Shown: in pieces, positions 23,889 to 31,736 of the stretch
How positions within the stretch are numbered: position 1 is the stretch's first letter
Layout of the letters: each line of letters begins with the position of its first letter
NCBI GenBank assembly: GCA_020052735.1
Contig: JAGVON010000026.1
Span: 1 to 32,863 of the forward strand
DNA: 32,863 nucleotides
Direction: 5' to 3'
Origin: an archaeon
GTDB taxonomy: Archaea > Micrarchaeota > Micrarchaeia > Anstonellales > Bilamarchaeaceae
Notes under the pieces: model-generated
The model's database searches: none
What the model saw: only the letters and a program-made list of their open reading frames with translations
What the model was told of the DNA's origin: nothing
Translations under genes and position numbers: made by a program

Positions 23889-24272
23889 ATGAGGGAAGAA
23901 ATACTCTGGTGGCTGAAGCAGGGGGAGGCGGATTTCCGCGCCTCAAAGAACTCCTTCGCCAGCAAGGACTACCACGCTAGCGTGTTTTCGGCACACCAGG
24001 CGGTTGAGAAATGCCTGAAGGCGCTCTACATCCAGAGGGAAAACACGGCGTCGCTAAGGACGCACAACCTCATAGAGCTTGGGAAACTGCTGAAAGTGCC
24101 TCCGCTGACGTTGAATTTCCTTGCAAAGCTCTCTCCGGAATATTCCCTTTCGCGTTATCCGGATGCGTCTTATGGGATTCCAGCAGAGAGGTATACGCCG
24201 GACATCGCCAGGGAATACCTGGAAGGCGCGGAAAAGGTGCTCGCATGGGTGCAATCTCAGATAAAAAAGTGA
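23889..24272 (+). CDS. HEPN domain protein (putative toxin or RNA-binding partner)
   Basis: 127-aa helical HEPN protein. The N-terminal WWLKQGEADFRASKNSFASKDYHASVFSAHQAVEKCLKAL run is typical of stand-alone HEPN proteins encoded beside minimal nucleotidyltransferases. Arg57 and His59 (SLRTHNL) lie where the family has a conserved His, but a full RX4-6H RNase motif is not evident, so catalytic activity is uncertain. It is the first gene of an overlapping trio: the MNT gene begins 28 nt before its stop. Confidence 0.86.
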   Translation: MREEILWWLKQGEADFRASKNSFASKDYHASVFSAHQAVEKCLKALYIQRENTASLRTHNLIELGKLLKVPPLTLNFLAKLSPEYSLSRYPDASYGIPAERYTPDIAREYLEGAEKVLAWVQSQIKK

Positions 24273-24556
24273 TTTCCTTTATCTCGCGGGTGAAAAAAGC
24301 ATTTGCCGCAAAAGTCATACTGTTCGGCTCCCGCGCAAGGGGGGAGCAGCTTAAGGAGAGCGACTACGACCTCCTGGTCATCTCAGAAAAGTTTGAGGGC
24401 GTTCCCCTTCGGGAGCGGCTGCAAGGGCTCTACAAAATGATGATAAATGCGCCGTTCAACGCCGACATACTCGCGCTCACCCCCAAGGAATTTGAAGTGC
24501 TTTCCCATAAATTGACGATTTACAGCGAGATACGGAAAACGGGAGTGTATGCCTAA
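24245..24556 (+). CDS. MNT-type nucleotidyltransferase
   Basis: 103 aa from ATG 24245, which has GGTG 6 nt upstream; a GTG at 24269 forming a GTGA overlap with the HEPN stop is an alternative. The track ORF's first 78 residues are out-of-frame HEPN sequence. The motif LFGSRARGEQ (27-36) with Asp40/Asp42 in SDYDLLVIS is the pol-beta-type nucleotidyltransferase signature. Paired HEPN/MNT proteins can form toxin-antitoxin modules. Gene order is HEPN then MNT, opposite to the broken module at 6499-6902, so the two loci are not simple copies. It overlaps the next gene by 8 nt. Confidence 0.86.
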   Translation: MGAISDKKVISFISRVKKAFAAKVILFGSRARGEQLKESDYDLLVISEKFEGVPLRERLQGLYKMMINAPFNADILALTPKEFEVLSHKLTIYSEIRKTGVYA

Positions 24557-25598
24557 ATCCCCCGGAGGAAAAAGTCTTCTTTTTCTGGTTTCCGCAGTAA
24601 TGATAATGGTAATATCCGCAATCGGAATCGGCTTGCTCCAGAACCAAAATTCTACTCTGCAATCCAATCCCGTTCCCGAGGGTTGCGGCCTCCTCAGGAT
24701 TTACGTAATCAACGTGAGCCAGGCGGACTCAATCCTCATAATCACTCCGCAGAACAAAACAATCCTCATAGACGCGGGCTCCAAGATGAAGCCCAACTCA
24801 TCTTCAAACGCTGTCGCATTCCTCCGCCAAATGAACATCTCCCGCATAGACCACCTCATCGCCTCCCACTACCATGAGGACCACATCGGGGGGATGCCCG
24901 CAATCTTCAACGCTTTTGAAATTGGAAAAGTTTATGACAATGGAAACTGCGGCAACTATTCCAGCGGGGTGCAGAGGGATTTCCAGCTGTATGCATCCAG
25001 ATCTGAATTCATCCACGTCTCGCAGGACACTCCCCTGCAAATAGATTCCTGCCTCTCCGAATCAAAATTAATCACTCCGTATTCCCTGCCCGGAAAATGC
25101 TTCAATTCCCGCAGCGATTCTTCCAATGAGAATGATAATTCTGTCCTTCTCCGCATAGTTTATGGGAACACCTCCTTCCTCTTCACCGGGGATTGCGAGG
25201 AAAAATGCGAAGAGGAGCTATTGGGCAAGGGAGAAAATATCCATTCCGATTTCCTCAAGGTGGGCCACCACGGCAGCGCAACCTCCTCCTCTCCCCAGTT
25301 CCTCTCCGCAGTAAATGCACAATACTACGCAATCTCCACGGACAATGTCCGCAGCATCACAGACAGGTATTTCCATCCAAGGCAAGCCCCGCTCGGAAAC
25401 ATTTATGCGAGAGGGGCAGATGCAAATTCCCTCTTCCGCACAGACCTGAACGGAAACATCGCAATAGTCTCTGATGGAAAAGCAATAAGTGCAAGCGCGG
25501 ACGCCTTTTCTCCATTGTGCGAACTCTTCAGCGGCTACTCCTCGTCCAACGTTTCTTCCTATGCGCCAATCCCCGCCCTTGCCGGAAGGTGCGGCTAG
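24549..25598 (+). CDS. membrane-anchored metallo-beta-lactamase-fold hydrolase (ComEC C-domain-like)
   Basis: 349 aa. An N-terminal TM helix (LLFLVSAVMIMVISAIGIGLL) would place the catalytic domain outside the cell. The fold begins LLRIYVINVSQADSILI ... ILIDAGS, followed by the metal-binding SHYHEDHIGG (His107, His109, Asp111, His112), FLFTGDCEE and LKVGHHGSATSSS. The order matches the ComEC/Rec2 C-terminal domain proposed to act on DNA, but the competence-channel domains are absent. Four Cys in the middle and Asn sequons suit an extracytoplasmic place. Its ATG lies 8 nt inside the MNT gene, which is unusual company for a HEPN/MNT pair. Confidence 0.88.
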   Translation: MPKSPGGKSLLFLVSAVMIMVISAIGIGLLQNQNSTLQSNPVPEGCGLLRIYVINVSQADSILIITPQNKTILIDAGSKMKPNSSSNAVAFLRQMNISRIDHLIASHYHEDHIGGMPAIFNAFEIGKVYDNGNCGNYSSGVQRDFQLYASRSEFIHVSQDTPLQIDSCLSESKLITPYSLPGKCFNSRSDSSNENDNSVLLRIVYGNTSFLFTGDCEEKCEEELLGKGENIHSDFLKVGHHGSATSSSPQFLSAVNAQYYAISTDNVRSITDRYFHPRQAPLGNIYARGADANSLFRTDLNGNIAIVSDGKAISASADAFSPLCELFSGYSSSNVSSYAPIPALAGRCG

Positions 25599-25659
25599 CA
25601 GGCCATCAACCGGTGTCCCCCATCCGGCCCCGGCCCTTTCCCTCTGAAAACCCCGCCCT

Positions 25660-25667
25660 TTTATAAA
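25660..25667 (+). promoter_or_regulatory. TATA box for the thioredoxin-CcdA gene
   Basis: TTTATAAA centred 27.5 nt before ATG 25691. The rest of the 92-nt spacer is C-rich with no further signal seen. Confidence 0.7.
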
Positions 25668-25690
25668 CCTTTTTTCCCCAACCTTCTCCA

Positions 25691-26779
25691 ATGTTCAAAA
25701 AAATAATCCCTGCACTCATACTGCTGTCATTAGTGTTCTCCATAGATGTGACAATGTATTACGGGGTGGGCTGCCCCCATTGCGCGAGGACGGAAGCCCT
25801 TTTCGGGGAAATAGGCGCGCAGTACAACCTCAGCATAACCCAGAAGGAAATCTACCAGGATTCGGCAAACCGCGCGGAGATGTTCGCCGTGTATGAAAGG
25901 TTCAGCCAGGACCCGGCAAGGGGCGGCGTCCCAACAATCCTGGTGGAGAACACCACGATGATTATAGGGGAATTGGAAAAATACCAGTGGGAGACGCTCT
26001 TCACGATATGCCAGAACAGCTCCTGCCCCACCGGCGTATACACAAAATCAACAATAGACTCCGTCAGCCCCCTCCACGAGCAGGACCCGACAACCCAGCT
26101 CACCTGGGGAGTCCTCATAGGCGCCGCACTCGTTGATTCCATAAACCCCTGCACGCTCGCAGTGATGACGATGCTTCTGGGCCTGGTCCTCATTTCCAAG
26201 GGAAGGAACAGGATGCTCCTTTCCGGAGTGGTCTTCTTCTCGGTCATCTACATAATGTATTTCCTTTTCGGGCTGGGAATCCTGCAGGCGCTGGGAACGC
26301 CCTGGATAACCGACCTCTTCTTCAAGGTGGTGACCGTGGGCGCATTCGTCCTCGCCGCGCTGGAAATAAACGCATACCTCAATTACAAGCCCGGATTCCT
26401 CGCGGTGGAGATGCCCGTGTTCCTCCGCCCTTATGCCAATAAGGCGATTGAGAACGCCACCTCGCTCCCCGGCGTGGCGGTGGCAGCCCTTTTCTGCTCC
26501 ATCTTCCTCCTCCCCTGCTCCTCGGGCCCGTACCTGATGGTGCTGGCAATGGTCTCCCAGGCGGTCACGATGCAGACCCTGACCTATCTATTGGTCTATA
26601 ACCTGGTGTTCATCCTGCCGATGATAATCATAACGGTAGCGGTGTATTTCGGCTATGCGACCGTGGAGCAGATTGGGGACGCGAAGGACAAGTACATAAG
26701 GCAGATACACCTGGTTTCCGGGATAATCCTGTTCCTGCTGTTCCTGTTCATGCTGAACGAATGGATGCACTTCCTCTGA
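25691..26779 (+). CDS. thioredoxin-like/CcdA fusion (thiol-redox membrane protein)
   Basis: 362 aa. A signal anchor is followed by a thioredoxin/glutaredoxin-like domain with CPHC (Cys28, Cys31) and the cis-Pro loop GGVPT (about 78-82). A CcdA/DsbD-type membrane domain follows from about residue 138, with the paired redox cysteines in INPCTLAVM (Cys154) and LLPCSSGPY (Cys276) and six or so helices. CcdA carries electrons across the membrane to extracytoplasmic thiols. Here the acceptor thioredoxin is fused at the N-terminus, a compact DsbD-like arrangement. It could serve the Cys-containing exported proteins in the window. The stop codon begins the bidirectional terminator. Confidence 0.92.
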   Translation: MFKKIIPALILLSLVFSIDVTMYYGVGCPHCARTEALFGEIGAQYNLSITQKEIYQDSANRAEMFAVYERFSQDPARGGVPTILVENTTMIIGELEKYQWETLFTICQNSSCPTGVYTKSTIDSVSPLHEQDPTTQLTWGVLIGAALVDSINPCTLAVMTMLLGLVLISKGRNRMLLSGVVFFSVIYIMYFLFGLGILQALGTPWITDLFFKVVTVGAFVLAALEINAYLNYKPGFLAVEMPVFLRPYANKAIENATSLPGVAVAALFCSIFLLPCSSGPYLMVLAMVSQAVTMQTLTYLLVYNLVFILPMIIITVAVYFGYATVEQIGDAKDKYIRQIHLVSGIILFLLFLFMLNEWMHFL

Positions 26780-26808
26780 TACAAAAATCTTTGTTTATAT
26801 TTTGTATC
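26778..26808. terminator. bidirectional terminator between convergent genes
   Basis: Inverted repeat GATACAAAA / TTTTGTATC (9-bp arms, 13-nt T-rich loop), lying between the stop codons of the CcdA gene and the convergent acidic-stalk gene. Confidence 0.55.
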
Positions 26809-26809
26809 G

Positions 26810-28123
26810 TCAGGGCCTTACCCACTCCCATCCCTGCAGCTGCGGCCCGACCACCAGCAGGTTATGGGTGAAAGTCCCATAGTCGCCTGCGGTCCATACT
26901 TCCGAATATGTGCCCGTCCTGGTCGTAATCGGGAAATACACATAGCAGAGCGTGCCATGCAGGGTCGCCTCGTTTATGACGGCCGCCACGTAGGCGCGGT
27001 CGTGCGTCCACAGCTCCGCCACCCCGGTATTATATGCATTTATGAACCTTGAACTGCCGCTCGGCGGCGTGACGTTCAGCACCAGGTATGCGCGTACGTC
27101 CTGGAGCGTGGCGTCATATTCCCCCGGGCCGCCATCCAGCACCCCCATTATCCCAAGGTTCCTGCATGGGACCAGCGTGACCGCGGTATTCAGGTTCGTG
27201 GGCGTCAGATCCACAATCAGCTCCTGCCCGTTGAGCGCATTGGTCATCGCCCCCCTTGCGCATGCAAGGGCGGACACGTCCAGGTATGGGGAGAGCATAA
27301 CCCTCTTGCCCACAACCCTCCTCACCGGAACCACGGCCTCGCATTCCGGGCTTCCCTCCAGCCGGGTGACCTCGGTTGAAACGGTCACGACCTGGGAGCT
27401 GCCGCACACGGGTTCGGGGCCGGTGGATGTGGCCGGCTCAATCGTTACGCTTCTCGTGCACTCGGGCGCATCCGCTTCGGTGCCGGAATCCTCTGCCTCT
27501 TCCCCATCACTGGCTTCTGATTCTGGAACATCTACAACGTCCGGAACCTCTTCCACATCCGGGGCATCAACAACATCTTCGGGGGTGTCCGGAACATCCT
27601 CCACTTCGGGCGCATCAGGCACGTCCTCCACATCTTCAACGCCCCCATCCTCCTCAGGGGCGGCATCCTCCACTGTCCCCTCATCCGGCGTTTCCACATC
27701 CTCGGCCGGGGAAACGTCCTCTGCCGCGCCATCATCTTCACTAACGTCCGCATCCGGCTCCATGTCCGCGGCAACATCCGCGTCCTGCTCCGCATCAACA
27801 TCCGGCTCATCGAAAGCTATTCCGCCGCATGCAATGGCGACAGCGAGCTCAAGCGCTACGGCAATGGGGACGAACAGCCCTCCCCTCTTCACAAAACCCG
27901 CGGGGGCTTCAACCCGCTCAACCTCCTCCCTTAAGGTTCCAGCCATTTTCTCGGTAGAATCGGCAATGCCCTTCTGCCCAACCATCCTCATCCTCGTTGC
28001 CTCAAGGAGTTTTGCATGCCTTTCCCTCGCCCTCCTCTCGTGCCTGTTCTTCGGAACGGAAGAATGCAAATCCTTTCCCGCCTCAAACCTTTTCCTTGCA
28101 AGTACCCTAATATCATTCGTCAT
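26810..28123 (-). CDS. exported acidic-stalk protein, QLQGWEWVRP family
   Basis: 437 aa. A basic cytoplasmic N-terminus (residues 1-80, KNRHERRARERHAKLLEA) is followed by a hydrophobic segment ending in Cys (LFVPIAVALELAVAIACGG). This is either an internal anchor or a weak lipobox. Next comes a roughly 120-residue acidic repeat region built from variants of EDVPDAPE, low in complexity. The C-terminal ~210 residues form a Cys-containing beta-rich domain (VDLTPTNLNTAVTLVPC ... CYVYFPI ... QLQGWEWVRP). The latter part of that domain is shared with the partial gene at the window's end. A TATA box lies 27.5 nt before the ATG. This looks like a surface protein with the C-domain held on a charged stalk; no family recognised. 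Confidence 0.82.
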   Translation of the reverse strand: MTNDIRVLARKRFEAGKDLHSSVPKNRHERRARERHAKLLEATRMRMVGQKGIADSTEKMAGTLREEVERVEAPAGFVKRGGLFVPIAVALELAVAIACGGIAFDEPDVDAEQDADVAADMEPDADVSEDDGAAEDVSPAEDVETPDEGTVEDAAPEEDGGVEDVEDVPDAPEVEDVPDTPEDVVDAPDVEEVPDVVDVPESEASDGEEAEDSGTEADAPECTRSVTIEPATSTGPEPVCGSSQVVTVSTEVTRLEGSPECEAVVPVRRVVGKRVMLSPYLDVSALACARGAMTNALNGQELIVDLTPTNLNTAVTLVPCRNLGIMGVLDGGPGEYDATLQDVRAYLVLNVTPPSGSSRFINAYNTGVAELWTHDRAYVAAVINEATLHGTLCYVYFPITTRTGTYSEVWTAGDYGTFTHNLLVVGPQLQGWEWVRP

Positions 28124-28146
28124 GTTGTTATATACGGTCTTTAATG

Positions 28147-28154
28147 TTTAAAAA
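28147..28154 (-). promoter_or_regulatory. TATA box for the acidic-stalk gene
   Basis: TTTTTAAA on the minus strand, centred 27.5 nt before ATG 28123. Confidence 0.65.
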
Positions 28155-28189
28155 CCTTCCCTAACCCACCAAACTCAAAAAACGCAATC

Positions 28190-28200
28190 TTTAAATATAT
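28190..28200 (+). promoter_or_regulatory. TATA box for the AAA ATPase gene
   Basis: TTTAAATATAT. Depending on the register, transcription would begin near 28220-28224, inside the adjoining palindrome. Confidence 0.6.
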
Positions 28201-28228
28201 TCACTTACTGAATTATTCAGTAGGTGAA
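28200..28228 (+). promoter_or_regulatory. palindrome over the transcription start and Shine-Dalgarno of the AAA ATPase gene
   Basis: Arms TTCACTTACTGAA and TTCAGTAGGTGAA (12 of 13 complementary; the exception is a G-U pair in RNA) around a 3-nt centre. The right arm contains AGGTGA, the likely Shine-Dalgarno 5 nt before ATG 28233. It could be a repressor operator or an RNA hairpin that hides the ribosome site. Confidence 0.65.
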
Positions 28229-28232
28229 TGCT

Positions 28233-29603
28233 ATGAGATTTATCAACCGCGAAGCGGAACTGAAGGAACTCAGGGAGATAGAGGAACTGTCAAGGAAGAA
28301 GCTTTTCGTAATCGCAATCTACGGCCTCAGGAGGGTCGGCAAGACCAGGCTCATCCTGGAATTCCTGAAGGGCAGGGGGATGTATTTTTTCGTAAACAAG
28401 AACAAGTCATCAGCCGACCTGCTCGGCGAGTACCAGCAGATACTCAGGATGAACGGGGTGCTGGGGGAGCTGGAAACTGTGGATTCCTGGGACAAATTCT
28501 TCCAGGCGGTCATGGCGAGGAAGACGCCCCCCATGGTGTTTGACGAGTTCCAGAACTTCGGTTCCGTGGAGCCTTCCGTATTCGGGATGATGCAGAAGGG
28601 CATAGACCTTAATGAGGATGAGCCGGGCCTCATAATCCTTTCCGGTTCGCTTATCGGCCTCATGAAAAAGCTTTTCGAGGATTCCGGGGAACCGTTGTAT
28701 GGGAGGATAAAAAAGGGCAGGAAGCTGGAGCCGCTTTCCCTCAAGTCCTGCCTGGAGATTGGGAAGGAGCTGAAGCTGGGGAAAAAGGACCTTATGGAAG
28801 CCTATTTTGTGTTCGGGGGCTATCCAAAGTATTATGTGGCCATTGAGGATTTCGGGCTCCGGGGCAGGACTTCGGAAGAAATCCTGCAGGGCCTGCTCCT
28901 TGCCAAGGACGCGCCTCTTGAGGACGAGGCCAACAGCATAATCTCGCAGGAATTCGGCGCCAGGGGCGGGACATACTACTCCATTCTTGAGGCGATAGCC
29001 ATGGGCAACAACACGCTCTCCGGCATCGCGGGCTATCTGAACACGCCCATGACCTCCATAACGCGCCAGGTCAGGGAACTGAAGGAACATTTCGAATTGA
29101 TAGAAGTGGAGTCCCCATATATCGGCAAGCGCGGCATCTACCGCATCAGGCATCCTCTCCTGGAGTTCTGGTTCTCGCACATATACAGGAACTATTCGGA
29201 CTATGCTGCGCGCAATCCGGAATTCATGAAGAAACTGGAGGGTGGGCTTAATTCCGCATACGGGCGCGCTTTTGAGAGGGTCGCGCTGGAATTCGTGGCG
29301 TCCAGGCTCGGGCTGGAGAGGGTGGGGCGGCAGTGGGGAAAGATCGCCGGTGCGCAAAAGGGCGAGAACGCCTACGAGATTGACATAATGGGCGAAAAGG
29401 CCGGGGAGAAGTATGCATTTGAATGCAAATGGAGGGATATGGGCTATTCCGAAGCCATGCAGGCCATCAAGGGGCTTGATGAGAAAACAAAGCATGTGGG
29501 CATTCCGGGGAAGGCAAGGCTTGGGATTGTGGCGATGAAGCTGCATGAAAAGGAGCGGCTCCGGTCCGGTGGCTATCTGGCTTATGACCTGGATGATTTC
29601 TGA
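28233..29603 (+). CDS. archaeal AAA ATPase with DUF234-type C-terminus
   Basis: 456 aa from ATG 28233; the track GTG at 28224 would be a leaderless alternative. It opens with MRFINREAELKEL, typical of the archaeal ATPase family. Walker A is GLRRVGKT (31-38), Walker B MVFDEFQ (101-107), and LSGSLIGLM a sensor-like strand. A winged-helix region (NTPMTSITRQVRELKEHFELIE) follows. The C-terminal DUF234-type part contains HPLLEFWFSHIYRNYSDY and a nuclease-like strand pair (ENAYEIDIMGEK ... YAFECKWRD) resembling the E-ExK core of restriction-endonuclease folds. Such ATPases are common in archaeal accessory regions; their roles are largely unknown. Confidence 0.92.
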   Translation: MRFINREAELKELREIEELSRKKLFVIAIYGLRRVGKTRLILEFLKGRGMYFFVNKNKSSADLLGEYQQILRMNGVLGELETVDSWDKFFQAVMARKTPPMVFDEFQNFGSVEPSVFGMMQKGIDLNEDEPGLIILSGSLIGLMKKLFEDSGEPLYGRIKKGRKLEPLSLKSCLEIGKELKLGKKDLMEAYFVFGGYPKYYVAIEDFGLRGRTSEEILQGLLLAKDAPLEDEANSIISQEFGARGGTYYSILEAIAMGNNTLSGIAGYLNTPMTSITRQVRELKEHFELIEVESPYIGKRGIYRIRHPLLEFWFSHIYRNYSDYAARNPEFMKKLEGGLNSAYGRAFERVALEFVASRLGLERVGRQWGKIAGAQKGENAYEIDIMGEKAGEKYAFECKWRDMGYSEAMQAIKGLDEKTKHVGIPGKARLGIVAMKLHEKERLRSGGYLAYDLDDF

Positions 29604-29653
29604 TTGCCGAAAGCCTTATTAGGATGCGCGAAGGCATATTATAGGTGGCGAAT

Positions 29654-30655
29654 ATGGCATCCAAAAAGCCAGAACTCAAAGCTCATGGCGAACCGCACGC
29701 TCCAGAGCCACAAACCCCTGAAAAGAAAGGCAAGCCGTTTGCCCGTGGCAAGGGGGCGGTGGACGAAGGGAGGAGAGGCTTCCTTCGCTCAGTTTCAGGA
29801 AGGCACGGGGCCGAAAGAAACGAAACTACTGAAGAGCAGCCCTCGGGCCGCGCAGACATGGGAAGGAGAAAGTTCCTTGGCATTGTTGCCGGAGGGGCGG
29901 CTGCGGCTGCCTTGGGCATAAAAGGAAAGAAGGCGCGGGCTGATGAAACTGCTGAGGCGACAAGGGTTGCTTCTGCGGAAACCCCCAATGCGAGGGGGCA
30001 CGCGGAGCCTTCTGTTGGAGGTGTACCCGGGCAAGCATCTCTGAACGGCAGATCTGTTGAGATAACTAACACAGAACCGATTCCGGTTTCTTCTGAAGAA
30101 TTTAAACGGGATTATGCATATATGTTTGATAATAGAAATGCAACTGTTGTGGTTCTCCCCACGCCGGGTACACATACGTACGACGCAATGGATACAACTG
30201 TGGGTGATTGGGAGATAAGAATTGTGCGCGATGTAGGGAGCTCGCAGTGCATCTATCTGAAAAATTCTGCCTTGAACTATGAAACAGAATTAGATGGGTT
30301 GGACGGCGGAAAGGCAGTCTTGCTTCCCTTTCCTGAAAGTGAATACGCTAAAGGTCCGATGCTTGCCATAGTATTTTCTTATATGTCAGTGATGTATTTC
30401 TATAATAAAGTCACGCAGGAAGTTACAGTAGATATTGTTTCACACCAAAACTTCTTTGGAGCACCCCCCAGGATAGGAACGGATGTATTCCAGAATGAGC
30501 CATACATTGTTCTCGCTCCGGACGGCTCTTTGACTTCCGATAGCGATATGAAACCTGGAACGCGCTTCCTACAATATGCTCTGCTTGCGACTACAATGAG
30601 CAGAAATGGCGGCGGCCCCGCACCCTCTGGAGCTATATTTGAAAGGAGAGATTAG
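29654..30655 (+). CDS. Tat-type exported protein, unknown function
   Basis: 333 aa from ATG 29654, with AGGTGG 6 nt upstream; the track start is a GTG 9 nt earlier. A long polar N-terminus precedes a twin-arginine signal GRRKFLGIVAGGAAAAALGI (70-89) with a likely cut after ARA (97). A second RR (EGRRGFLRSVSG, 39-50) lacks a hydrophobic stretch. The mature part (about 230 aa) looks beta-rich and compact (NATVVVLPTPGTHTYDAMDT, GDWEIRIVRDVGSSQCIYL) and has no recognised family. From about 30050 the DNA is much AT-richer than its neighbours: I count 48 G+C in 30061-30180, 40%. That suggests foreign origin of the mature domain. The next gene follows with no gap. Confidence 0.8.
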   Translation: MASKKPELKAHGEPHAPEPQTPEKKGKPFARGKGAVDEGRRGFLRSVSGRHGAERNETTEEQPSGRADMGRRKFLGIVAGGAAAAALGIKGKKARADETAEATRVASAETPNARGHAEPSVGGVPGQASLNGRSVEITNTEPIPVSSEEFKRDYAYMFDNRNATVVVLPTPGTHTYDAMDTTVGDWEIRIVRDVGSSQCIYLKNSALNYETELDGLDGGKAVLLPFPESEYAKGPMLAIVFSYMSVMYFYNKVTQEVTVDIVSHQNFFGAPPRIGTDVFQNEPYIVLAPDGSLTSDSDMKPGTRFLQYALLATTMSRNGGGPAPSGAIFERRD

Positions 30656-31519
30656 ATGCCAGTACCAGTAGGAGAACAGAACTCTTCTAAGTTATCCCCA
30701 GAAGTAAAAGCCAAGTTAGAAACTCTCCAAGCAACTCTTGGTCCCCAAACCCTCACCGAAGCCCTCGGAACTCCGGCAGCAGAAAGAACACTAGAAACGG
30801 CACTTACAAACAATGATTCACAAACAATCCAAGGACTTAGAAGATATGTAGAACTCTCAAGGCTTCCGCTCACAGACGCCCAAGAAGGTTTAATGGCAGG
30901 CGCACGCCTGCAACTGGAAAATGAAAACAATTCGGGCTTCCAAGAAGGCGTGGCAGCGGTCTCTGCATTCAATTCCGAAGTGTTCCGGTCCGCAACGGAG
31001 GGCATGTCCGTTAATATGCAGATGAAGTTCGCGCAGTTCTGGGTGGACAATGTCAACTTTGACAATTACGCCCAGTTGTCCTACGACAGGCAACTGCAAA
31101 CCGCTTCCCAGGTGCTTAATTCTTTCAACACACAAGAGGGGACAGGTTGGGCTCAAACCCAGATAACTAATATAGCCGCCGCCATGGTAACCACAATAGC
31201 CGGGGAACTCAGGGGCGCGGACCTGAAAACTATGCAGGAGGTATGGGCGGCAAGGAACATGGACGAGTTGCGCGCAGCCGCCACATACCTGTCCTTCGCA
31301 GAGGGAAATGCGCTTACCGCCTTCGTTGAAAGCTCTGATGCCGGCTCTGCTTCGGATGCCGCAACAGTGGCGGCAGAGCAGGTGATTCTGGGAATGCTGG
31401 ACATCCTCCGCCAAGACCAAGAATTATCAAAAGACCAAAAGGAAAAGCTAGACAAGATAATAGAGGAAGAGGAGGAAAAGAAGGAAGAAGAGAAAGAAAG
31501 GCGTGAGGAGCATGACTGA
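30656..31519 (+). CDS. predicted all-helical protein, unknown function
   Basis: 287 aa. The start is directly after the previous stop, with GGAGAG 7 nt upstream, so the pair is translationally linked. No signal peptide or TM helix is visible. The sequence is Ala/Gln/Glu-rich, with helical repeats of similar size (LTDAQEGLMAGARLQLENE, QLSYDRQLQTASQVLNSF, LRGADLKTMQEVWAARNMDEL). It ends in a strongly charged tail (EEEEEKKEEEKERREEHD). Base and codon use change inside the gene: the first ~300 nt use AGA, CTA and A-ending codons, while the rest returns to the GC-rich pattern. Possibly a cytoplasmic scaffold partner of the surface proteins, but this is speculation. Confidence 0.75.
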   Translation: MPVPVGEQNSSKLSPEVKAKLETLQATLGPQTLTEALGTPAAERTLETALTNNDSQTIQGLRRYVELSRLPLTDAQEGLMAGARLQLENENNSGFQEGVAAVSAFNSEVFRSATEGMSVNMQMKFAQFWVDNVNFDNYAQLSYDRQLQTASQVLNSFNTQEGTGWAQTQITNIAAAMVTTIAGELRGADLKTMQEVWAARNMDELRAAATYLSFAEGNALTAFVESSDAGSASDAATVAAEQVILGMLDILRQDQELSKDQKEKLDKIIEEEEEKKEEEKERREEHD

Positions 31520-31736
31520 AAGCAGGTTCTCTTTGATTGCGGACGCGGTGCCGGGCGGGTTCTTCGCCAGCGTGGGCTACTCAGGCGACTCAAAAATCCT
31601 TGGAGAGATGCTCACAGGAGTGAGGAAATACGACGCAAAGAGGATAAAAAGAATCTTCGCAGAAAACCCTAATCTTGCAAGGAAAGCAGCCAACTTTTTC
31701 ATAAACGCCGCGGATGGGAAGTTCAGGGGCATATAA
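31512..31736 (+). CDS. small basic protein, unknown function
   Basis: 74 aa from ATG 31512 (GAGGAG just upstream; the track start is a GTG). It overlaps the previous gene by 8 nt. Composition: an N-terminal amphipathic part (FSLIADAVPGGFFASVGYSG) and a basic helical second half (RKYDAKRIKRIFAENPNLARKAANFFINAADG). No known domain is recognised. The tight overlap and good ribosome site support a real gene. Confidence 0.62.
   Translation: MTESRFSLIADAVPGGFFASVGYSGDSKILGEMLTGVRKYDAKRIKRIFAENPNLARKAANFFINAADGKFRGI

Noticed and set aside
27535-27800. CRISPR-like array
   Set aside because: The repetition is in phase with codons and variable in length, without constant repeats and unique spacers. 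It encodes the acidic stalk. No CRISPR array or cas gene was seen anywhere.
27042-28151. 369-aa plus-strand Ser/Thr-rich ORF
   Set aside because: Mirror image of the acidic repeat on the opposite strand. The Ser/Thr/Gly run is the antisense of Asp/Glu/Val/Pro codons, and it has no ribosome site or promoter of its own.
28410-29546. 378-aa minus-strand ORF
   Set aside because: Complete shadow of the AAA ATPase gene, which has Walker motifs and a well-placed start.
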